In this document: positions 18,031 to 26,455 of the stretch, in pieces | Layout: each line of letters starts with the position of its first letter | Position numbering within the stretch: position 1 is the first letter of the stretch | Assembly (NCBI GenBank): GCA_014879835.1 | Contig: JACSRJ010000209.1 | Coordinates: 1-39,224, forward strand | From: Anaerolinea sp. | Lineage (GTDB): Bacteria; Chloroflexota; Anaerolineae; Aggregatilineales; UBA2796 | Length of the DNA stretch: 39,224 nt | Direction of reading: 5' to 3' | The notes under the pieces: generated by a model | What the model was told of the DNA's origin: nothing | Database searches by the model: none | The model's input: the letters and a program-made list of their open reading frames with translations, nothing else | Translations under genes and position numbers: made by a program

Positions 18031-18261
18031 GGACAGTGCCCACAGCACCTTATTTTCCTGCCCACGATAGCTGTGCGGTGTCCTTCTACCGCACCCGGTA
18101 GAAGGGGGGAATCGAGACTTTGAGGGGTAAACCCTCCGACTTCCCATTAAGGGGTCAATCTTCAGCGAAGATGCTGTAAGGAGCGATGGTCGTATCTAGG
18201 TCAGGATGATAGCCCTGCACCCCCTAAGAGGTGCAGGAACAGGTTCAGAGTCCAGCAGGCG
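18031..18261. other. Hairpin-rich intergenic region between the ABC permease and pst genes
   Basis: No gene. Four consecutive hairpins: 18082-18105 (CCTTCTACCG / CGGTAGAAGG, 4-nt loop), 18122-18136 (GAGGG / CCCTC), 18158-18172 (ATCTTC-agc-GAAGAT) and 18214-18237 (CCTGCACC / GGTGCAGG). The last could end transcription of the upstream minus-strand permease, though it has no T-run. Positions 18121-18151 resemble 35210-35240, so part of this is a dispersed repeat. Confidence 0.55.
18121..18151 (+). repeat. Intergenic repeat, copy A
   Basis: 31 bp that align without gaps to 35210-35240, 24 of 31 positions identical. Shared core TGAGGGGTAA, CCCTC, TCCCATT. Each copy contains a GAGGGGTAANCCCTC hairpin. 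Confidence 0.5.
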
Positions 18262-20808
18262 CTATTCGTAGCGCATGGCTTCGAGGACATCGGTGCGCCC
18301 TGCGGATTGTGCGGGGAAATATGCCGCTGCCAAGCCAATCAGGAGCGCAAGCCCAGCCATGATCAGGATTTCTTTAGGATCAAGGGTAAACCGGATACCC
18401 ATCACCGATTCCATCGAGAGCCGCTGGAGAGCAGTGGTCAAGCTTACACCGGGAACAGCGATCACCAGTCCAAAAAGGATCAAAATGATGGCTTCAAACA
18501 GAATACCCACCACAATCTGTCGGCGCAGCATCCCCACCGCTCGCATCATGCCCAACTCACGGCGGCGATCAATAACCATGATCACCAAGGTGCCTGCTAA
18601 TCCCGCGAGGAAGGTAAGGGCAAAAAGGAGGCTGAGGAGTTGTGAGACCGTGCTGATGGTGAGGATCATCTTCATAAATGCGGCGCGCATCTCACTCGCA
18701 TCTAAAACCATCACCCCACGCAGTGCGTAGGCGCTCAGCAGTTCACGGCGGAGTGCGTTCACATCCACTCCCGGACGCACCTTGAGGGTGACCCGATCCA
18801 CGCTGGGATCATTCCATTGATCGACATACCATTTTCGGTTGATCACCAACACCACCCGATCTGTTTCGATCACCCCTAAGACCGCCCCCACAATGTCGAG
18901 GGTGTAGGTTCCCGATGGGGTTTTGAGCGTTGTCTGTTTGCCTGCGGCGATCCCGTTTGCGGTGCTGATTAAGCTGCCGGAAGTCAAAGCCGCAGGCTGC
19001 TGAAGATCGGCAAGGCGGGTGTAGGCTGTGGATTGATCGCCGGTCGCCCATGGGAAGTGCCCCCCAAGTGCCTGAAACTCAGCCATGTCCATTGCTCGAA
19101 TCAGGAAGGTCAGACCATTTTGCTCAAGCACCCGATGGCGCTCAGTGTAAAAGCCTGCAATCTCCGAACGTTGGGTGATAGCCTCAACCACATCGGCAGG
19201 GATGGGTTGAGCAGGGTGAAGGGGATCACGGGTGGGTCCAAGCAGGATCAGATCACCCAGATTCTCGCCCTCTGTCCACTCCTGAACATACCCTTGAAAG
19301 CCAAAGTTGGTGCCTGAAACCTGAAGTATCATGGTACAGCCAAACATCACAAACGAGGCCGTGATAAGCATTCGTTTCGGGCGGCGCATGACGTTATCGG
19401 CGGCGATCAGGCCCACTACCCCAGACACCCGGTACAGGAATGAGGGCAGCCCGTGCGCAAGAAGGCTCATCAGGGGCGCAACCAGTAGAATCATGCCCGC
19501 CAACACCAAGTAGATTGCGCTGTTGCCAAAGATGATTCCTTCTAGGGTACCTGCGGGGATGACCACCATACCCAGCAGCGGTATGCCGATCAGGGTCACC
19601 GCCAACAAGGTTTGGCGCAGTGAGAAGCGCAGATTCCCGGTTTCTGCCCGAATCTGAAGCATGGCCTCAATGGGGTCTACGCGGGAGGCAGCGCGGGCCG
19701 GTAGATAACCGGCAGCGGCTGAGATGATGGTGCCTCCAATGAATGCGATCAACCACAAGCCATCGGGGACGCTAACTTGCCCGCGTGAGCTTAGGATCGT
19801 GCTTTGGGTGAATTCCGGGATGACGGGCAGGTTTTTCCCAACCGCAACCATACCATACCCCAGAAGTATCCCCGCCGCCGATCCCAAAGCACCCAAAACC
19901 GTCGCTTCCAGAAGGTAAAGGGTACGCACCTCAGCCCGACTCGCCCCAACTGCACGCAGTACCCCGATCTCAGCACGGCGCTGTGCCACTGAGATTGCCA
20001 TGCTGTTGTAGATCAGAACTGCCCCTACCCCTAGAATCAAGGAGCACACAATCGAGAGGATCAAAGACAGCACCACAGTAAACTGTCTCGTGCCCTGAAA
20101 CCGCTGGGTGGGGGACTCAATCAGAAAGGCATCACCCAATGTGGTGCGGAGTGAGGTCATCACTTCGTCGGTGCTTAAAGCGGGATCCGTCAGAATCGAG
20201 ATCGTATCAGCTTGTGCCCCACCCCGAAGGCGAAAAGCGTCTTGAATATCCACCACCAGCAAATCACCCCTGTTTAGACGCCCAAACCCCTCCGCCCCGG
20301 AAAGCAGTCCACGCACTGTCAGATCAAGCACCCCGCCCACACTGATCACCTGAAGGGTATCGCCTACCCTGAGTTTTTTGTCGCGGGCGTAATTTGCCCC
20401 TACCAACACCCCACCTGTCCCCGTCAGAAACGTTCCAACTTCAAGGGGATAATCACGCACCTGAAGGTCGTGTTGAGGATCAATGCCCACAATCACCAAG
20501 ACTTCGGGCTGTCCCCTCACCCATCCGCCATATTGCAAAAAGGGTGTGGCCAGTCGGACGCCTGTTATCGAACGAATCGATTCAAGCGCTGCCACCTCAA
20601 CAGTGCCGCTGGCGGATCGAACCTCGATGATGGCCCGCCCAGAGAGATCATTCTGCGTGAGGTCCACCGCGCCTACAATCGTCCCGGTCAGGGCGGGCGC
20701 AAATACAAAAGTGCCTACCCCTACCGCTACCCCCACAAGGGAGAGCAGGGATCGCACCCACTGACGTTGAAGATGACGCCCATTCAAGAGCCGGATCAGG
20801 GTACGCAT
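18262..20808 (-). CDS. ABC transporter permease, two FtsX domains (MacB/LolC-like)
   Basis: 848 aa. A short basic N-terminus and TM1 (~19-40) are followed by an extracytoplasmic MacB_PCD-like domain (~40-235). A three-TM FtsX domain comes next (~240-385) with AQRRAEIGVLRAVGASRAEVRTLYLLEA. A second unit follows: TMs at ~400-490, a second extracytoplasmic domain (~510-700), and an FtsX core (~720-845) with DRRRELGMMRAVGMLRRQIVVGILFEA. Both halves end in the typical A-x-x-x-DPIEAM / TDVLEAMRYE tail. This duplicated permease class handles lipoproteins, peptides or lipids at the outer face; the substrate is unknown. It starts 3 nt after the stop of its ATPase gene, so the two form one operon and likely one transporter. 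Confidence 0.9.
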   Translation of the reverse strand: MRTLIRLLNGRHLQRQWVRSLLSLVGVAVGVGTFVFAPALTGTIVGAVDLTQNDLSGRAIIEVRSASGTVEVAALESIRSITGVRLATPFLQYGGWVRGQPEVLVIVGIDPQHDLQVRDYPLEVGTFLTGTGGVLVGANYARDKKLRVGDTLQVISVGGVLDLTVRGLLSGAEGFGRLNRGDLLVVDIQDAFRLRGGAQADTISILTDPALSTDEVMTSLRTTLGDAFLIESPTQRFQGTRQFTVVLSLILSIVCSLILGVGAVLIYNSMAISVAQRRAEIGVLRAVGASRAEVRTLYLLEATVLGALGSAAGILLGYGMVAVGKNLPVIPEFTQSTILSSRGQVSVPDGLWLIAFIGGTIISAAAGYLPARAASRVDPIEAMLQIRAETGNLRFSLRQTLLAVTLIGIPLLGMVVIPAGTLEGIIFGNSAIYLVLAGMILLVAPLMSLLAHGLPSFLYRVSGVVGLIAADNVMRRPKRMLITASFVMFGCTMILQVSGTNFGFQGYVQEWTEGENLGDLILLGPTRDPLHPAQPIPADVVEAITQRSEIAGFYTERHRVLEQNGLTFLIRAMDMAEFQALGGHFPWATGDQSTAYTRLADLQQPAALTSGSLISTANGIAAGKQTTLKTPSGTYTLDIVGAVLGVIETDRVVLVINRKWYVDQWNDPSVDRVTLKVRPGVDVNALRRELLSAYALRGVMVLDASEMRAAFMKMILTISTVSQLLSLLFALTFLAGLAGTLVIMVIDRRRELGMMRAVGMLRRQIVVGILFEAIILILFGLVIAVPGVSLTTALQRLSMESVMGIRFTLDPKEILIMAGLALLIGLAAAYFPAQSAGRTDVLEAMRYE

Positions 20809-20811
20809 GAG

Positions 20812-21525
20812 TCAGTTCCTCCCATCTCTTGATGGGTCGGGGATGATCTGCCCATCACTCAACTGGATGATTTGATCGGCGTGGGCGGCAGCTTTGGCAT
20901 CGTGGGTCACCATCATGACGGTACGACCCTGCTCCCGTACCAGCGAGGCGATTAAGGAGAGGACTTCCTCGCCCGATTTACTGTCCAAGTTTCCCGTTGG
21001 TTCATCGGCCAGAAGGAGGGGGGCTGCATTGATCAGCGCCCGTGCCACTGCAACCCGCTGCTGCTGCCCTCCGGAGAGTTCATCGGGACGGTGAGAGGCG
21101 CGGCTGCTCAACCCTACCCGCTCAAGCAGTTCTGCCGCCTGAATTCGGGCTTCTCTGAGGGGTTTACCCTGTATCAGGAGCGGCAGACATACATTTTCTA
21201 AAGCGCTCATGGTAGGCAGCAGGTTAAAGGCTTGGAAGATCAACCCCACCTGCTCACGTCGGAAGCGGGTGAGGCGGTTGTCATCCAAATCATGAATGGG
21301 TTGACCAAAGAGGATCACTTCACCGCTGCTTGGGGTGGTCAAACCACCGATCAGATGCAAGAGTGTGCTTTTTCCACTGCCCGAAGCACCCATAACGGCG
21401 GTGAAAGTCCCCGGTGGAATGGTGAGGCTCACCTGATGAAGTGCCTTCACCGCGATCTTGCCCTGCTGATAACTTTTGCTCACAGCATTTAATTGAACGG
21501 CGTTTTGCCCAGTGTTTGGTGACAT
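20812..21525 (-). CDS. ABC transporter ATP-binding protein (LolD/MacB family)
   Basis: 237 aa from the ATG at 21525, which has GAGGGA 8 nt upstream and begins MSPNTGQNAVQLNAVSKSY. The open frame extends to 21681, but that part (WTNLSNAPTAPLNAIMPVYC) is unlike the family and is not used. Walker A GASGSGKST, Q-loop LIFQAFNLLPTMSALENV, signature [15 protein letters not shown], Walker B LLLADEPTGNLD and H-loop MVTHD are intact. FNLLPTMSALENV is typical of the LolD/MacB/FtsE group. It powers the adjacent two-domain FtsX permease. No promoter is clearly seen; a TATACT at 21594-21599 on this strand lacks a -35. Confidence 0.92.
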   Translation of the reverse strand: MSPNTGQNAVQLNAVSKSYQQGKIAVKALHQVSLTIPPGTFTAVMGASGSGKSTLLHLIGGLTTPSSGEVILFGQPIHDLDDNRLTRFRREQVGLIFQAFNLLPTMSALENVCLPLLIQGKPLREARIQAAELLERVGLSSRASHRPDELSGGQQQRVAVARALINAAPLLLADEPTGNLDSKSGEEVLSLIASLVREQGRTVMMVTHDAKAAAHADQIIQLSDGQIIPDPSRDGRN

Positions 21526-21743
21526 CTTTGAATCCCTCAGGGTTACCTTGTCAGTGCGTTTCGCTGCCATTAGAAAAGCATTCCAGTACGCACAGTATAC
21601 AGGCATAATCGCGTTGAGAGGCGCAGTTGGGGCATTGGAAAGGTTTGTCCAGCAAGCGGGTAGCATGGGGGGAGGGATCATGATAGAGTCCGGGGGAGAA
21701 ACAGAATCTGCGGGGTATGGGGATAACTGAGACGCGGGGGCAA

Positions 21744-22943
21744 ATGATGACAGGTCACCATTGGTCTAGGTTAAAAGTTTCGGTGGCCGCCGCTTTGGTG
21801 ATCTTGGCGGCGTTGCTGAGCAGCACCAACCCGATCCATGCTCAGGTGGTGGTACGGGTATGGTATCCCAGCGCCAAGTCCGCTTTAAGTAGTGTGTGGG
21901 TTCAGACCTACAATGACGTCCGCGCCGGCCGGGTAGTGGTTGAGGGAACCTCCATCCCGTTGTATCAGCTTGAAAAAGCCTTTATGGAGCCGGGGGACCC
22001 CCCCCCTGATGTGGTCTTTGCACCTTCCGATTGGGCGGGGGGATTCGTGAATGCACGCCTTCTGACTCAGCTAGACAGCCGGATCAGCCCGGATTTCCGG
22101 GCCCAGATCAGCGAGATCGGCTGGCGTAGTGCCACCTACGACTCGCGCATCATTGGTGTGCCGATCCTGCTTGAAGGGTATGCCTTGTATTACAACAAAG
22201 CACTCCTGCTGGACGTGCCAGTGCCCTCTACCCTTGATGAACTGCTCAACGCCGCCAAGACCATACAAGAGCGTGGTGAGGGAGCGCTGATCGGTTTGAA
22301 CCTGCTCACCGATTACTTTCCGACTGGGGGGTTGATCAGCACTTTTGGGGAACCAGTGATCACCGAAACTGGACAGAGTCGGATTGGGTTGGGAAATGCC
22401 TTCAGGGTTTACCTCGAAACGCTCTTGACGCTCTCAAAAGCGCCGGGGGTGACGCTCAATCAGCCCGATCAGGCGTTCCGAGAAAAGCGTGCCGGAATGT
22501 TGATCGGGGGGAGTTGGGCCTTACCGGAGTACCTCAAAGCACTGGGGACGGATTTAGGGGTTGCTCCTTTGCCAGCGGTAAACCTGAAACCGTGGAAACC
22601 TTTGGTGCGGTCGTGGGTGATGTATGTACGTCTGGGCAGCCCCAGCACCGATGCCGCATTGGACTTTGCTCGGTTTCTCGCTGAGACTGCGCCACAGACT
22701 CTTGCGCTTCAGATGGGCGAGATTCCCGTCAACCCGCTGGTGTTTGAGGCCGATCCGCTGGTGGGTGCATTTGCCCGATATTTCGCTCAACAGGGGGAGC
22801 CGCTCTCCAACCGGGTTGAGTTTAGAGCGTACTGGATTCCCATCAATCGCGCCATTCAGGATGTTTTGAATGGTTGGAACACCCCAGAAGCAGCCGCCCT
22901 TGCCGCAGCGGAGCAGATCGACAGCGCGCTTTTGGGTCAATGA
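21744..22943 (+). CDS. Extracellular solute-binding protein, family 1 (sugar type)
   Basis: 399 aa from the ATG at 21744; an in-frame ATG at 21717 would add 9 residues (MGITETRGQ), and the choice is uncertain as both have only G-rich upstream sequence. Signal peptide: KVSVAAALVILAALLSSTNPIHAQ. The mature protein has the periplasmic-binding fold: PDVVFAPSDWAGGFVNARLLTQLD, YDSRIIGVPILLEGYALYYNKALL, and EKRAGMLIGGSWALPEYLKALG, as in maltose- and oligosaccharide-binding proteins. It would present a sugar to an ABC importer, but no permease of that class lies next to it. It is divergent from the FtsX-type ABC operon. Given the pullulanase upstream, maltodextrin is a reasonable guess for the ligand, no more. 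Confidence 0.85.
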   Translation: MMTGHHWSRLKVSVAAALVILAALLSSTNPIHAQVVVRVWYPSAKSALSSVWVQTYNDVRAGRVVVEGTSIPLYQLEKAFMEPGDPPPDVVFAPSDWAGGFVNARLLTQLDSRISPDFRAQISEIGWRSATYDSRIIGVPILLEGYALYYNKALLLDVPVPSTLDELLNAAKTIQERGEGALIGLNLLTDYFPTGGLISTFGEPVITETGQSRIGLGNAFRVYLETLLTLSKAPGVTLNQPDQAFREKRAGMLIGGSWALPEYLKALGTDLGVAPLPAVNLKPWKPLVRSWVMYVRLGSPSTDAALDFARFLAETAPQTLALQMGEIPVNPLVFEADPLVGAFARYFAQQGEPLSNRVEFRAYWIPINRAIQDVLNGWNTPEAAALAAAEQIDSALLGQ

Positions 22944-22998
22944 CCCTGCGCTTTACCCTTGTGCGGGATAGGAGAGAGTGAGAGGAACTGCGCCCACT

Positions 22999-23020
22999 AG
23001 GGTTAATTCCGCTCAACCCT
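22999..23020 (+). other. Weak hairpin after the solute-binding protein gene
   Basis: AGGGTT / AACCCT with a 10-nt loop, 56 bp past the stop, no T-run. A possible transcript end, low support. Confidence 0.3.
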
Positions 23021-23120
23021 GATCGATGCACGGCGCTCTTTTCGACTTTTGGGCGCACGGTTAAAATCATAAACGGGCTGCAATGGTCGTTATACAGAGG
23101 TAATACAATAAGGAAATACA

Positions 23121-23600
23121 ATGACAAACCTTGCTGAACGCGGCGCTTTGATTATGAAACTACGGGCACTCCCAGATCAAATTCGAGAACTTGTTGATGG
23201 ATTGAGTGAAGCCGAACTATTGGCACATCCAGAGGGTGAATGGACGGTAGCTCAGAATGTGCATCACCTTGCCGATTCGCACTTTAACGCCTTCTGCCGG
23301 GTCAAATTAGCACTCACTGAGAACCGTCCCACCATCAAACCTTACGATCAAGACGCATGGGCAGCACTCAGTGATGCGAACCACACTGCGGTGAGCGAAT
23401 CGCTGTCGATCCTAAAGGGGCTTCATTCGCGTTGGGCACGGTTGCTTGAAAGCCTCACGCCAGAACAATGGGGGCGAAAGTTTTATCACCCCGAAAACAA
23501 GGTGGAGGTCTCTGTTGAGGAAATGCTGTCCTCCTATGTGAATCATGGAGAAGGGCATATCCGCCAGATCAAAGAAGCATTGGCAACCATCGGTAAGTGA
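23121..23600 (+). CDS. DinB/YfiT-like four-helix protein, putative metal-dependent
   Basis: 159 aa; AGGA 6 nt before the ATG. The fold signature is a DinB_2-type four-helix bundle with three well-placed His positions: NVHHLADSH (~47-55) and YVNHGEGHIRQI (~140-151). PEGEWTVAQNVHHLADSHFN is the classic N-terminal motif of YfiT/BstA-like proteins. Relatives bind a divalent metal and some act as thiol S-transferases, for example on bacillithiol or mycothiol. The actual reaction here is not predictable. It is a stand-alone gene with no close partner. A longer leader (22944-23120) shows no strong promoter. Confidence 0.88.
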   Translation: MTNLAERGALIMKLRALPDQIRELVDGLSEAELLAHPEGEWTVAQNVHHLADSHFNAFCRVKLALTENRPTIKPYDQDAWAALSDANHTAVSESLSILKGLHSRWARLLESLTPEQWGRKFYHPENKVEVSVEEMLSSYVNHGEGHIRQIKEALATIGK

Positions 23601-23601
23601 T

Positions 23602-23911
23602 TTCACCGCGCACACTTTGGAGGCGCTGCCGCCGGGAGATTATCGTTATCAGATCGAAATTTGAAAGCGATAATCCAATGCAGCACACTATGAGAACGCT
23701 ATGAGCACACTATGAAATACTGCGAGATACTGCCCTTTTTGCACAGCCCTGTCGCATGGGGTGATCTCTATCTCTCCACTGGGAAATCGGCTGTTTCGGG
23801 CATGTTCAGTCTTAACCAAGCGCTCTCCGTGGAAGTTCAGGTGATCTTTCATGGTCAGGAGGGGGCGCTGACCATCAAACAGATCACGATTGTGCGCGTT
23901 GCCCCTTAAAC
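23602..23911 (+). pseudogene. Possible remnants of a beta-rich protein gene
   Basis: Low-confidence call. Right after the DinB stop, a short frame reads HTLEALPPGDYRYQIEI and stops at ~23664. A second frame at 23712-23909 reads AWGDLYLSTGKSAVSG...VQVIFHGQEGALTIKQITIVRV and stops. Both look like the end of a beta-sandwich domain rather than random sequence. Between them sits a direct repeat GCACACTATGA (23683-23693, 23705-23715). The second frame could instead be a real 65-aa gene, but no ribosome binding site is visible. No parent gene was recognised. Confidence 0.3.
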
Positions 23912-23914
23912 CCC

Positions 23915-23951
23915 AAAACGCTCCTCAAACGGATGTGGATTGAGGAGCGTT
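23915..23951 (-). terminator. Intrinsic terminator of the PadR-MFS operon
   Basis: Perfect 12-bp stem AACGCTCCTCAA / TTGAGGAGCGTT, 11-nt loop, 53 bp after the MFS stop. On the minus strand the stem runs into TTTT then GGGG. It may work on both strands, as plus-strand transcripts also arrive here. Confidence 0.75.
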
Positions 23952-24004
23952 AAACCCATGTTATGGATCACAAACTGCAAACCGAAAACTGAAAACCCAG
24001 ACGC

Positions 24005-25405
24005 TTAACTGGGCACAGCAGTCGGTTTAGATTGGGACTCAGACCCAAGCAGTGCCACCGCAAGGATTAGTACCCCTACTAGCAGCAGAGCCCATACCAC
24101 CATTGGGGTACTGGCCCCATAACCTTGAAATAGGAATCCTCCAATCAAAGGGGCGAAGATATTGGCGAGGCTGAGGAATGACGTGCTGATCCCCAGAATC
24201 CCACCCCGTTCCTCGGACTGGACTCGTTTTGTGATCAAACTATTGATGCTTGGCTGCAAGATGCCGCCCCCAATGGAAAGGGGAATCATGGTCAGGAGCA
24301 GCCAAGCAAGCCCGCCCAAACCTTTATCGCCTTCTGGGGGGATGGCAATCGACGTCACCTCGTTTGTACTGCGCCCTTGTTGTACCTGCCGGGTGAGTTC
24401 CGCTTGCAGATCAGCACGGTTGTACCATGGTGGGGGTTGGTGAGGGGTAAATGCGATCAGGGCCAGCCCAAGGGATAAAAGCACCAGCCCGCCATAGACC
24501 AGTTTACGATCCCCAAAGCGCCGGCTCCATTTGCCGATATAGTAGCCCTGAACAAAAACGAGAATCACCCCCACAAAAACGAACAGTATCGAGTTACCTG
24601 CTGCGTTCAAGCCCAGACGGTTGAGGGTGAACAATCCGAGGATATGTTCAAACCCCCCAAAAGCGATCTGTTGGGTGAAGATAAGCAGCAGCAGGACACC
24701 GATACCGGGATGGCGCAATGCTTTGATCATTGCCCCAAAAGAAAAGGGTGAGCGCTGGACTGCCTGCGTGCGTTTGTCCGCGCTGTGGGTCTCCTCCAGT
24801 TTGAAGTAGGTCAGGAGGATTGAAGCCAGCGAGAATAAAGCAGCAATCACCGGCGGGAGTTGGTAGTTATTGCCACTAAGGGCAAGGGTGATCCCGGTGA
24901 TCACGGGGCCTAACACAAAACCCAAACCAAAGGCCGCACCGATCAAACCTAAACCTGCGGTGCGATTTTTCTCGGTAGTACTGTCGGTGATGATCGCCTG
25001 AGCAGTAGAGATATTGGCACCCGAAAGTCCGTCCAACAGGCGCGAAATGAGGATCATGGGCAGGCTGTTAGCCAATGCCAGCAGCACAAAGCCGATGAAG
25101 GTTCCCACCTGACTGATCAGCAAAATCGGCTTTCGTCCGAACTTATCGGACATACGCCCCAAAAAGGGCGCGCCTAAAAACTGTGCAAGCGGGTAGGCGG
25201 CCCCAATCAAGCCGATGACCGCGGCATCCGCCCCAAAGGAGGCAGCATACAAGGGCAGCAAAGGAATGATCACCGTCAACCCAAGAAGATCAACCAGCAC
25301 CACCAAAAAGACGGGAAAAACCTTCTGAAAGTCAAGTTTTGCCTCGTTCGTGGTGTCAGCAGACTTCTCCTTATAAGGAACCTGTTTCACGATGCCATCC
25401 CCCAC
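24005..25405 (-). CDS. MFS efflux transporter (TetA/multidrug H+-antiporter type)
   Basis: 466 aa, twelve predicted TM helices. The motif A loop GRMSDKFGRKP after TM2 and the GFVLGPVITG motif C region in TM5 mark a drug:H+ antiporter of the DHA1 class; VDLLGLTVIIPLLPLYAASFG is typical of TetA-like exporters. Between the later helices lies an unusual ~45-residue hydrophilic insertion (TPHQPPPWYNRADLQAELTR...GGLAW). The start at 25405 lies 19 nt inside the upstream small membrane protein gene, and no later Met precedes TM1. It is the last gene of the PadR operon and so is presumably induced by the compound that the regulator senses. The substrate is unknown. Confidence 0.92.
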   Translation of the reverse strand: MGDGIVKQVPYKEKSADTTNEAKLDFQKVFPVFLVVLVDLLGLTVIIPLLPLYAASFGADAAVIGLIGAAYPLAQFLGAPFLGRMSDKFGRKPILLISQVGTFIGFVLLALANSLPMILISRLLDGLSGANISTAQAIITDSTTEKNRTAGLGLIGAAFGLGFVLGPVITGITLALSGNNYQLPPVIAALFSLASILLTYFKLEETHSADKRTQAVQRSPFSFGAMIKALRHPGIGVLLLLIFTQQIAFGGFEHILGLFTLNRLGLNAAGNSILFVFVGVILVFVQGYYIGKWSRRFGDRKLVYGGLVLLSLGLALIAFTPHQPPPWYNRADLQAELTRQVQQGRSTNEVTSIAIPPEGDKGLGGLAWLLLTMIPLSIGGGILQPSINSLITKRVQSEERGGILGISTSFLSLANIFAPLIGGFLFQGYGASTPMVVWALLLVGVLILAVALLGSESQSKPTAVPS

Positions 25406-25803
25406 CGTGCCATGCCACCCGGCAGTGCGATGACACCCAAAACGATCAGCACCAAAGCCACAATGATCCCTATCAGGTAAAAGCGCGCTTGTGCCCCTTC
25501 GCCCGCCTTTTTGCCCCGTGAATAGAAAATGTGTCCGGCGATCAGTGCAATTAAGAGTGTGACCACATGCCCAATGAAGGGGGTAAATGGTACTCCCTGT
25601 GCGATCCGATCAAAGATCAGGAGAAGAATACCCAGCGTTACCTGAATATCCAGTGAGATCGTAAACACCAACATCAACATACGTTCCCGTTTGGCGTTGG
25701 CTGCTGTGCCAAGGATGCTCAGGATCATCTGCACCAGAGCGATCACCCCAATGAGGACGACCAGCCAACGAAGCCCGGAATGCGCTGAAAACAAAAAGGT
25801 CAT
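25387..25803 (-). CDS. Small four-TM membrane protein, unknown function
   Basis: 138 aa with four hydrophobic segments (~10-32, ~42-64, ~75-95, ~108-130). The N-terminus carries HSGLRW (H8), and further His occur at GH (H78) and GHIFYSRGKK (H92). The HSGLRW start is seen in small bacterial membrane proteins of uncertain role, some labelled cytochrome b-like. With paired His near membrane ends, heme binding is possible but not shown. Its ATG overlaps the padR stop (ATGA) and its 3' end overlaps the MFS gene by 19 nt, so it is made with both and may assist or be protected by the exporter. Confidence 0.8.
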   Translation of the reverse strand: MTFLFSAHSGLRWLVVLIGVIALVQMILSILGTAANAKRERMLMLVFTISLDIQVTLGILLLIFDRIAQGVPFTPFIGHVVTLLIALIAGHIFYSRGKKAGEGAQARFYLIGIIVALVLIVLGVIALPGGMARWGMAS

Positions 25804-26327
25804 GATTCAGTACCCCTTTCGGTGGATGCGTTCAATCTGTTGAGGATCGATTCCAACCAGCGTGCTTCAGTTTCCAGATAGTGACGGCGGTGTTCAATGA
25901 CCAACTGAAGCAATCCCGCATGATCAGGGACATGGGACATCTGTGCCAGCTCTGCATCAATCTGGGCCCGCTTTTGCTCAAGCAGACGCATCAGTTCGGC
26001 AATGGGCACCTCATCCGCAAAGGCCAACCCCGCATCAGTGCTGAAGATGGGGACATGGTAATCGCTGAGATTCTGGCGCAAGAGACGCTGAAATACTTCC
26101 TCACCCGTATCGGTTAAGCGATATACCCGCCGTGCCGGACGTTTGCCATCTTGTTCATCGTGCCGACTGATCCACCCCTGCTTTTCCATCTTGTCCAGAA
26201 GGAAATAGGCGGTGGGCTTTTTGAGATCAGTGCAAATCGCAAGATCGCGCTCGATGAACTCATGCAGCTTGTATCCGTGCATGTCACGCCGCCGCAGCAG
26301 TCCCAACAAAAGTAGTTCTCGATCCAT
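25800..26327 (-). CDS. PadR-family transcriptional regulator
   Basis: 175 aa from the ATG at 26327. The frame is open up to 26720, but that extension is antisense to the YtxH-like gene and contains the operator and promoter, so it is not coding. Residues ~1-90 are the PadR winged helix (ELLLLGLLRRRDMHGYKLHEFI, LKKPTAYFLLDKMEKQGWI, RRVYRLTDTGEEVFQRLL). The C-terminal helices (~100-170: LMRLLEQKRAQIDAELAQM, RRHYLETEARWLESIL) form the Vir_act_alpha_C dimerisation arm. PadR proteins usually repress efflux or phenolic-acid genes. Here it leads an operon with a small membrane protein and an MFS exporter. No Shine-Dalgarno is visible; the expected transcript start gives a leader of only ~25-30 nt. 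Confidence 0.92.
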   Translation of the reverse strand: MDRELLLLGLLRRRDMHGYKLHEFIERDLAICTDLKKPTAYFLLDKMEKQGWISRHDEQDGKRPARRVYRLTDTGEEVFQRLLRQNLSDYHVPIFSTDAGLAFADEVPIAELMRLLEQKRAQIDAELAQMSHVPDHAGLLQLVIEHRRHYLETEARWLESILNRLNASTERGTES

Positions 26328-26342
26328 TATAGACAGGATTGA

Positions 26343-26360
26343 ATAGTCAACATTGACTAT
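26343..26360. promoter_or_regulatory. Palindromic operator at the padR promoter
   Basis: ATAGTCAACATTGACTAT: perfect 8-bp arms around a 2-bp centre, 15 bp before the padR start. It starts 1 bp downstream of the -10 hexamer, so it covers the transcript start. Probably the autoregulatory PadR site. Confidence 0.75.
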
Positions 26361-26361
26361 A

Positions 26362-26389
26362 AGCATAAGGCAGATCGGAAAATTGTCAA
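26362..26389 (-). promoter_or_regulatory. Promoter of the padR-MFS operon
   Basis: Minus-strand TTGACA (26384-26389) and TATGCT (26362-26367), spacer 16 bp. The -10 abuts the 18-bp palindrome at 26343-26360. Confidence 0.7.
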
Positions 26390-26455
26390 GATCAAGATGC
26401 AGCGACTTCGGGTACAATGGAATCAAGTAACGGACGCCAAAAGGAGTGAACCCCA

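Noticed and set aside
21526-21681. Longer start for the LolD-like ATPase
   Set aside because: The extra residues do not resemble the family, and the ATG at 21525 has a good Shine-Dalgarno.
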